From: Micractinium sp. NFX-FRZ | Lineage: Eukaryota; Chlorophyta; Trebouxiophyceae; Chlorellales; Chlorellaceae | Length of the DNA stretch: 14,495 bases | Direction: 5' to 3' | Assembly (NCBI GenBank): GCA_029339195.1 | Contig: JAPTJF010000776.1 | Span: forward strand, 1-14,495 | In this document: positions 1 through 8,344 of the stretch, in pieces | Numbering within the stretch: position 1 is the first letter of the stretch | Layout: every line of letters begins with the position of its first letter | The notes under the pieces: generated by a model | Seen by the model: only the letters and a program-made list of their open reading frames with translations | What the model was told of the DNA's origin: nothing | The model's database searches: none | Translations under genes and position numbers: made by a program

Positions 1-250
1 CGGCAGCAGGCACCAGGCATGGTCCCCAGTAGCGCTGCGGTAGGGCAGCAGTGCAGCCCCAGTGTGGGGAGCATGATGGCAGGCTGCGGCTGGCAGCAGG
101 CATGGTCCCCAGTAGCGCTGCAGTAGGGCAGCAGTGCAGCCCCAGGCTGGGGAGCATGCTGGCGGCGGAAGCAGGCACCAGGCATGGTCCCCAGTAGCGC
201 TGCGGTAGGGCAGCAGTGCAGCCCCAGGGTGGGGAGCATGCTGGTGGCGG
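1..250. repeat. Minisatellite, three 82-83 bp units
   Basis: Three near-identical units follow one another. The shared core GGCATGGTCCCCAGTAGCGC begins at 16, 99 and 181, giving periods of 83 and 82 bp. Each unit continues with a CAGTAGGGCAGCAGTGCAGCC-like stretch and then a GGGGAGCATG block. Units 1 and 3 carry an extra CACCA that unit 2 lacks, while unit 2 has a GGCTGCGGCTGG segment. The array begins at or before the window edge, so its true copy number is unknown. It lies about 1.2 kb upstream of gene A and shows no reading frame worth calling. Confidence 0.9.
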
Positions 251-1476
251 CAGCAGGTATTGGGTAGTACCAGGCCCCAATTATGATTTATGCAGCCTAC
301 ACATTCTTTCAATGTGCAATGTGATCGCTGATACCGCCGAGGATACTGCTGCAAATCAGGGTTGAGTTGAATTCAAACCGTCTTCAACTGGCAGTTCACT
401 CGGCTGTGTGAACTCAAAGGGGCTCAATTCTCCAGAATGGCAGAACCGGGTGCTTGCAGTGATTCCTTTCGACCCAGTCAGCCCCCCCAAGCCTTTATCA
501 AGCCTTTGTCAAGCATCTTGGCACAAGAAAGCAGCTTCCCAGCCACTTTGCACCCACTTCACTGGGCATGGTGTGAGTTCAATTGAAGGTTCGTTCCCCT
601 TGTGAGAGCAGCCTTCGGTGCTACCGCAGCCCCAGTGCTGTGCAGAGCTTTCCGCATGCAGTCTTCACGCGTCCGCCCTAATGCACCCACACATCCCAGC
701 AGCCCTTGCCGCCCTGCAACACGTGCATCTGCTGACTGAATCACGCCTGCCCGGCTTGCATGCATCTGCCCCTCCACACTCCCCTCGGACGATGTGAGTG
801 GCATTGCTGGCATTAAGCGCACGCATGGCAGCGCGACAGCCTGCCCCCCTAAAGTGTCAGGGGGTGGAGGTGCCAAGCAGATGGCATGTTCTGGTACTCG
901 GCGTGTTATGCGTGGTAGCTTCTGCTGGGTCCACCACAGGCCCCTGCTGCCATTGCTCCCCTGCCCCTTGATGCCGCCTGCTGTACCGAGCAGGGCCCAG
1001 CAGCGCCGACTGTGCGGCGCCGGCTGCATGCCTGTGCATAGTTGACAGCATCTCCCACCTTGCCCTGAGGGCATCTGGTGGATTCTAAAATCCTGCAGAG
1101 TTTTATAAAGGAGGGGGCGGCTATGCTTTGCCCTTTGGCAGGGGGCATGGGCCGCAGCAGGCAGCGCGGGCGCAAGTGCCTGCAGCTTCTGGTGCGCTCC
1201 TAAAGCTGAGGGTTGAAAGAGGGACAGGTTCAGCTTGATTTCGCTCGCGATCAAGATAGCCTGACTTCCGGAAATGCTGCCAAATGCCACGCCTCAAGGA
1301 GGCTAGATTTCATGTCCTGAGGTGCTCCCGGGAACGAGTGGCCGGGAGCCGCTGCCGGGCAGCTGCCAGGGTGGCCTCAATCTTTTGTCTCCTCCGCGAG
1401 ACATCCCGCTAGATTCCGAGACCTTGTGGCCGTTGAATCCGGTTCCCCGCCAAGTGAAGACCTGTGCCGGGCGGCC
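251..1476. other. Upstream/intergenic region of gene A, no gene supported
   Basis: No ORF here resembles a known protein. The longest open frame is on the minus strand (559-1290); it is low-complexity in composition and has no recognisable motif, so it is treated as a chance frame in GC-rich DNA. The stretch holds a small inverted repeat (393-399 with 407-413, AGTTCAC/GTGAACT) and a TATA-like element at 1104-1110. The last ~370 bases are the likely promoter-proximal region and 5' leader of gene A. Confidence 0.6.
1104..1110 (+). promoter_or_regulatory. TATA-like element upstream of gene A
   Basis: The sequence TTTTATAAAG is an AT-rich island in otherwise GC-rich DNA and contains a good TATA-box match. 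It lies 367 bases upstream of the chosen ATG, which would imply a 5' leader of roughly 330-340 nt if it is used. No equivalent was found upstream of gene B, so the assignment rests on the motif alone. Confidence 0.35.
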
Positions 1477-1742
1477 ATGAGAGTGCTGCGGGGCAACGGG
1501 TGCCCCCTCGGGGCATGCCTCACGGCGTGCTTGATTGCAGGTGAAGCGCAACAGTGTCGGGGGCGTGGCTGCCAGGCTGGGCGGGACCGCCGGCATGCCG
1601 CCGAGCGGCGGGCCAACCCCCGCCACCCACCGCCCCTCTCACACAGCGCGTATATGCCTGCTGCCACGTGCACCTGACAAGCTTTGCACCTCCCCACCCA
1701 CCCCCGTGCCTTGCAGCCCTTGCCACTGGGGCGTCCGCCCGC
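1477..1742 (+). other. Gene A signal peptide (exon 1 to mid exon 2)
   Basis: Residues 1-29 have a basic start (MRVLRGNG), a hydrophobic core rich in A, L, I and C, and end ATGASA before RIVSG, a canonical A-x-A cleavage pattern. Gene B has the same layout (MRILRDMS ... ATGASA). The segment is split by intron 1 (1541-1716), so the hydrophobic core lies mainly in exon 1 and the cleavage site in exon 2. This points to the secretory pathway. There is no other obvious membrane segment and no C-terminal hydrophobic tail. Confidence 0.8.
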
Positions 1743-4700
1743 ATCGTGAGCGGCACGGTGACGTACGGAGCGACCGGCCAGGTTGTGGCGGGGGCAGTGG
1801 TGAAAGCCTACGGTGAGGGGGCTGCCCATGACGGGGCTGAGCTCAGTGCCATGTGAGACGCGACAACGTATCAGCAGCTGGCCTTGCCACCATGTCTCTT
1901 CTGCCTGCCTTCAAAGTCGCTGGCCCGCTGCGAGCGTGTCCTATCCACGCACGACCGGCGGCATTCAGGCTGGCCCAGCCCCAGCCCCACCCCACCCACT
2001 CCACTCCAATCCACTCCATCCCACTTCAACCTCTCCTCGGGCTGCAGATGTCGACACCGTGGGTCGGGAGTACATGGGCCAAGCCACCACGACCAGCCAG
2101 GGAGCCTTCTCCATCTCCTACTCCGACAACAAGTGGTCCGTGTGCTGACCCGTGCCGATAGCAGCGGTCCCACCTCTGCCTTTGCCAGCACCTGCAGCAG
2201 TGTGCCTTCACCTGCGCCGGTGGCATCCGTAGCGTGCCTTTGCCAGCACATGTAGAAGCTATGTAGAAGTGCCAGCACATGTGGCGGTTGTTCCTGTGCC
2301 TGGCAGCTGTGCGCGCCTGCTCTGCCTGCTGCCCTTCTCGCGCTGCCGCCAGCACCGCCCCCTTGCGCTCATCCTGCCTTCCTCTTGCCCTGCCGCCCGC
2401 CCCCTGCCGGACCGCAGGGACTTTTGCTGCGGCGACAAAACCAGACCAGACATTCAGCTGGAGGTGATGCGGGGGCAGGGGGGCGGTGTAGGTGGGAAGG
2501 GATGAGGGGGGACGGGGCAGGGGAAGGGGGAGAGGCAGGATGGGTGCGCGGGCGGGTGGCCGTGTTGCCTGGGCAAGCCGCCGGGGTTGCGTCGGATTCA
2601 GGTATCCCGCACCACCCTCAGCGGTGCAGACTTCAATTCACATTGCCCCAAGGGCTGATGCAAACGCTGCCCACCCCGCCCGCCCCCCCCCCGCCTGCCC
2701 TCCCCCCGCCTGCTCTCTCGTCCCCACCCTCCCCTTTGCAGGTCTGGATCGGTGGCCAGCTGTGGCTGAAAACTGGGGAGCTGGCTTCCAATGTCGGCTC
2801 CGACCGCTCCTTCTCCCTCATCGTCAAGACCCCCAAAATCAGCGGCACCGTGCGCTGGGCTGGTTCCACCACGCCCGTGGTTGGGGCCACAATTCGTGCG
2901 TACGATGACGACGTGATTGGGCGCGAGCTCATGGGCAGCACAACCACCTCCTCCTCGGGATCGTTCAGCATCGTGTGGAACCCGTCAAAGGAGTGGGACT
3001 CCTGCTGCGGGGACAGCAAGCGGCCCGACATTGAAGTCGAAGTGAGTCAGGAAGCAGCTGTGCGAGCGGGCCAAGTGGGGGGCAGGGGGCGGTGCTGGGC
3101 CCAGTTCACCCGACTGCTGTCTAGCAGATGTTGAACCGCTCCTGCTTGTGCATCCCAATGCCTGCTACATAACCTTGCACCCGCCAGCCATTTGCCTGCC
3201 AGCCGCCCGCCGTTTGGCCCCCACCCAACTGCCTCCCCCCACACCTCGCTCCCACCATGCCAACAGGTGTGGTGGAATGGCGTGCTGTGGGCGACGAGCT
3301 CCGAGCGCTCCAACACCAATGGGGACGTCGCCCTCTCCTTCTCCCTCACACGCATCCTCGTCACCGGCACCACCTATTGGTGAGCACTTAGTGGTACTGG
3401 GGGCGAGCTGGGGGCCTGCCTGCCTGTTTGTCTGCCTGCGCGAGTGGCGCACACTACGGGGGTATCCCAGGGGTGTAGCGGGGTATCCCAGGGGTGTGGC
3501 GGGGTATCCCAGGCGGGGTGGCCCCCTTCCCGCTTATCCAGCCCCCAGTCTGCGCTGCGTGGCTCAGTGCTACGTGTGGTTCACTGCCGCGTGTGTCAGT
3601 GTGTGTGGTTCAGTGCGTGGTTCAGTGCTGCATGGTTCAGTGCTGCATGTTTCCGCCTCGGGGCTTGCAGTCGGGTGCCCGTGATGTGGCACCTGCCTGC
3701 CCTCATGCCTGCAGAGCGGACACTGCCTGTCCTTCGAGCCTGACCGAAACCAGGACTATCTCCCAGGCTAGCAAGAAGACACAGAACCAAAGCCCTTGAC
3801 ACCTGCCTCCATTTTGCAGGGAGGAGACCTGCAAGCCTGCTGCCGGTGTGTCAGTGGCGGTCAAAGATGACGACACGATTGGGTCAGAGACCATGGCCTC
3901 GGGCTCGACCTCTGCCCTTGGGAGCTACGCAGTCAGCGTGCCCAACAAGGATGTGAGTGTGTGTGCGCCCATGCCTGTGTGGGGGCTGCTGTGCCGCACA
4001 ATGTCATTATTTGAGTGAGCTCGGCTGGCCAGGGGTAGGAACGGGCCTAAGCTGGGTGTGGAGGATGGGGGCCCGGCAGGTTGCCCCACTCAGTGCACAA
4101 GAGCTTCTTGCCAGTGCCTCTTTCTCAGCTCGGTTCAGCCAAGCCCCACACAATGCCCGACCACCCCACCAGCGCCCCGCTTTGCCCCGCCCGGCCGCTT
4201 CCTGCAGGAGGGGAAGAACTGGGACCTGTGCTGCAACGCGGTCACCAACCCCGACGTGTTCTCCGAGTTTTCGTGGGCGGGCAAGGTGAAGGGCAAGACT
4301 TCTGTCAGGTCGGTTGGTGGCGGGAGGGGAGTGGGGACCTGCCTGCCTGCCTGCCTGCCTGCCCGCCTGCCCTGCCTGCCTGCCAGCCTGCCGTGCCTGC
4401 CTGCCAGCCTGCCAGCCTGCCCTGCATGCCCCGCATGCCCTGCCTGCCTGCCAGCTTGCCAGCCTGCCCTGCCTGCCCTGACTGCTTTGCCCTGCCTGCT
4501 GCATGCATGCTGTCCTTCATGTCGGCATGCATGTTCTTCCGAAGATGAGTCTTGGGCTGCCCACCCATCCTCCAGGGGCAGACCCTGCGGTGCAGCTGGC
4601 TTTGCCTGTTCCCTCTCTGCCTGCCCACCACCTCCTGCCACCCTCTGCCGCGCTGCCCGCCGCTTTCATCCCCTTTGCCTGCCTGCCAATGAGGGCACCA

Positions 4701-7700
4701 TTCGCCTGCCACAACAACTGCCACTTCCCTCCTTGCAGGCCCGGGCCAGCCTGCCCTTCTGCGCCTTGTTCCCGCCACCTGTGTGCAGGAAGGACGTGTC
4801 TTGTGTCTGCTGGCTCCTCTTCTCCTGGGCACCCCCACCTGGCTCCCTTGCGGCCCATTGCTCACACAGCACACCCTTGCGCCCGTGCTGATCCATTGCG
4901 TGCACGTCTGACCCACTGCCCACGCCTTGTGCCCTGCTTGCATTTGTGTGTGCAGGAGCGACGTGTCTGTGCCTGGGGGCTCCTCCCTCTCTTTGTCCCA
5001 GGGCACCACTTGGCTGTGGCGGGGTGACGCCACCTCCGGGGCTGCTGCCACCCAAAAGGCGCTTGGCCTGGACACGGTAAGCTTGAGGGACGGTGGGCTT
5101 GAGGGATGCCCAAGGGAAGGGAGGTGGGGCAAGTCATTCCGTTTACGTTCAGTTTGGTTGGTTGCATCAAAGGCACTGAGTGTCTTAGCCCGCGGAGCTG
5201 CCCAGCCAACCGGCGTTTGATGCAGGGCGCAGTGAATGGACAGCATATGCCAGGTGGCCTCGTGGTCCTGACCACGAATGTACGCATGTGCTGCACCCCT
5301 CCGCCCATGCCCCTCTCCCACACCTTGATCCACTCACCCCTTCAACTTGCGATGCATGCAGGTGGACTGGGTGGAAGTGGAGGTGAGGCTGAGCTGGCAT
5401 TGTTGATGACGGGGACGGTGCTGAGCGCTGGTTGTAAAACGGCTGGGCCTGCTGACCGGGAGGGCAGCCCTGGCGGCCCTGCTCTAGAGCACCCGGGAAG
5501 GAGCGGGCGGGCAGGTTGCCGGTGGTGCCGCCTCACTGTCCTGCGGGGCGCTGTTCGCCGCCGAGGAGTCCCCCTTGCTGGATCCCTCTCTTTACGGAGG
5601 CCAAATCGGGTGCACTGCAGCCCGCGCTGGGCACCAGGCCCACCCTCACACACCGATCCAAACCACTGGTAGCACCCACCCAGTCACCGACCCACGCCGC
5701 GCCGCGCTGCGGGCCCTTCCCCTCCCCTCCCTCCTTGTGCAGGAGTTCAATTCCTGCAGCCCCCGCCAGATCCGGCTGACGTTCATGGTCAACTTCCAGA
5801 GGGAGGGAGACACAACCGCCAGCCAGTTTGCCAAGCTGAAGACGCTGACCAAGCAGGTGGGTCGGTGTGGGGTGGTGTCGTGTGAGGTGGATGCTGTTGG
5901 TGCCAGGTGATGGGCAAGAGCGGCACAGGCGACAGTGCCAAGCTATTGCTGACCCAGCAGGTGGGCCGGTGTCACGGCGGGTGAGTGTTATGTGCATGTT
6001 GGGAGCTACAAGCCATGGGGAGGGTGGCACCTGCGGAAGCCAGTGTGCCAAGCTGAGGGGGCTGACCAAATGGTCACAGCTGTACGTTGCAAGTACAGCT
6101 GTACAGACGTACCGGTGTGCAGCTGAGGGCGCTGATCAAGTGCAAGTGTAGACAGCTTAGTGTGGTGCAGTGCCCCCGTGTAGTGCCCTCATGGTGTGCT
6201 GCCATGAGTGCAAAGCAGGCGCTAAATCACTGTTCTTGCAGGGCATTTCCGAGAACTGGAGCCGCACCGGCAACCGCTCCGTGCTGCTGTCCAACGGGCT
6301 GAAGTATGATGTGGTCACACAGGTGCGCACTGTTACTGGCATCTGTGCCATGTTACGTGTATGAAAGTTGCTGACGGGGCGCCAGTGAGGCGTACATACA
6401 CATGGTGGTAGGAGCTGCGCCTTGGCACCCCCTACCCTGACTGCCCTTCAGTGCGGCCTCCAGGGAAGGCCACCAATTGGACATCTGCTCATTGCTGGTT
6501 AGCCCATTTCGAATCGATTGCTCAAAGGGAAGTGCTGTGGGCCCTTCAGCTCATGGGCAAACGCTGCCTTTGCTGCAGCAGCAATACACATGTGTACCGC
6601 CCTGCTCCCTCGAGCAGGTGGCGGAGCGCAGCAATGGCAAGGACGTGGAGCTGGAGTGGGTGAAGTGAGTGGGACTGCTGGTCGCTGTGTTTGCCTCTGC
6701 ACCCTCTTGCCTGCGCTTGCTGCTGCTGTTGTGGCGTTGCTGACTCAGATTGTCTTGCCTAATCTGTGCAACGTTCCACATGTTTGCTAGAGAATCTCAG
6801 CTTCAATGAGGCAGTGCTTCAATGCGGCTCTTGCTGCTGCTGCTGGCGCTGCCCTGCACCCCATCCCTCCCGCCGCCCGCTCCCCGCGCCCCATGTTTTG
6901 GCGCATCAACTCGTGCCGACCCCAGCACATTCACCTGTCCCGCCTCGTGCCGGCCTGCAGAGGCAAAGAGTGCAAGCGGAGCAACAATGTGGGCCGAATC
7001 CTCGGCATCGAATGGGACCCAAGTGAGTGTGCAATTGCCTTTGCTACAGCTGGCTGCCGTTGCCTGCCCGCGCTGCTCGATCGGGCGTAAGGAGCAGGCG
7101 TTTGTCTTGATTTGTTGCTGGCCGCCACTGTGCCCACAAACGCGCACTCCCCCCATCTGCGTCCCCGAAACCTTCTCAACCACAAGGGCTGTGCGCTCTG
7201 GCATTCGAGTGGGACTGCACTGCCGAGCACACCGTCTCCTTCCCGCCCCCCTCCTTCTGCCACCCTCCACGTCACGGTGCCCCCTCCCCGCCTCTGCCTT
7301 CCCTTGACGCCTCCTTCCCCTCCCCACCCCCTCCCCTCCTGTATCTGCCTCCTCAGTCCTCTACTACAACGAAGGGTGCGCACGAGAGAAGTGGGGCGCC
7401 GCCTGGGAGTCAAACGCCGACTATAACTTCAGGGACACAACAGCCCACGAGTTTGGGCACAGCGTGCTGCTGGCCACCCCGCCCGCCAATATCCCGCGTG
7501 CCTGGTACGAGAAAGTGTTCCTGACCAAGGGGCAGGTGTGGAGCTGGACGCACAAGCGCACAAGCAACATCCTCCAGGTGAGGCGGTACAAGTCAACACA
7601 AGGCGGTACACGTCAACACAATTGCCAGAAGCCCGACTGCGCTGCGCCAGCAATGCTGCTGCCCTGGCTTGGCCGTGCACCATGGGTTGCACGCAACAGC

Positions 7701-8284
7701 GCACACAAAGGAAGGGTGCAAGGTGCCTCCTGCCTTCAGCTACTGCACACCTGACTGTACATGCACCGTACTGCCTGGGGGCAAGGCAGTGCACAAGCTC
7801 AGCCCTGTCTGACCTGTGCACGAGGGTCATTGGCAGGCCAGGCGGCACGCCACCACTGCCGAGGCTGCACGGCGCGCAGCCACGCCTTGAATGCACTGCA
7901 TACCGTGCGCGTTCTCCTGGTCGCCATGCTGGGTGGCTGAGCGGTGCGCTGGAGCAGCTCCCCGTCACGTTCCACAACCCTCGCCCTCTGGCCTTTGATC
8001 TTCGCCCCCGCGCTCACCGGCCCCGCAGGAAGTGCTGAAGACAGCGCCCACCTACCCCGCCACCGGCGACTGGGACATCATGTGAGCACAGGGGGTCTAA
8101 TTTTTGGGGCGTGATGAGACCCCAGTCTATTGCTGCTGACGATCGAGGCGGCGGCGGCACCGCATCACAGAGTGGCCGTGATGAGGCCCCAGCCAGCATG
8201 TATGGTGGGGCAAGATGCCAGCCCTCCAGAGCCCTCCAGCTTGCCCTCACGAGAGTCATCCCCCTGAGCTGACCCTGTTGTGTT

Positions 8285-8344
<60 letters not shown>

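Larger units (their letters stand above)
3357..5004 (+). other. Gene A repeat 3
   Basis: This covers residues 231-332, encoded by exons 6-9. It starts with LVTGTTYW, continues with the EETCK segment, AGVSVAVKDDDTIGSETM, a GSTSALGSY strand, NWDLCC with NPD, and FSWAGKVKG. A cysteine at 242 and the longer loop set it apart from repeats 1 and 2. It ends at LSQGTTWLW, which echoes the opening GT-x-W of the repeats, but no full fourth repeat follows. Confidence 0.5.

Noticed and set aside
559..1290. 243-codon minus-strand open frame
   Set aside because: Low-complexity composition, no motif, no splice continuity, and located in the upstream flank. Long chance frames are common at this GC content.
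2385..3134. 249-codon plus frame reading through intron 4 into exon 5
   Set aside because: It reads exon 4 in the wrong frame. The spliced model is supported by gene B and by GT...AG borders.
3459..3521. CRISPR-like array
   Set aside because: The three 21-bp units are directly adjacent with no spacers, inside a eukaryotic intron.
4058..4891. 277-codon plus frame over exon 8 and intron 8
   Set aside because: Wrong frame for exon 8 and mostly repeat translation.
4305..5333. 342-codon minus-strand frame rich in AGRQAGWQ
   Set aside because: Produced by the TGCC/CTGC repeat of intron 8 and antisense to confirmed exon 9.
5005..5856. A fourth CC-type repeat after repeat 3
   Set aside because: GTTWLW resembles a repeat start, but the AYD-x-D loop, the D-x-CC motif and the PD strand are all missing.
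7180..7216. Possible ghost of the exon 14 end (GGCATTCGAGTGGGACTG)
   Set aside because: Similarity to GGCATCGAATGGGACCC covers fewer than 20 bases with an indel, too little to separate from chance.
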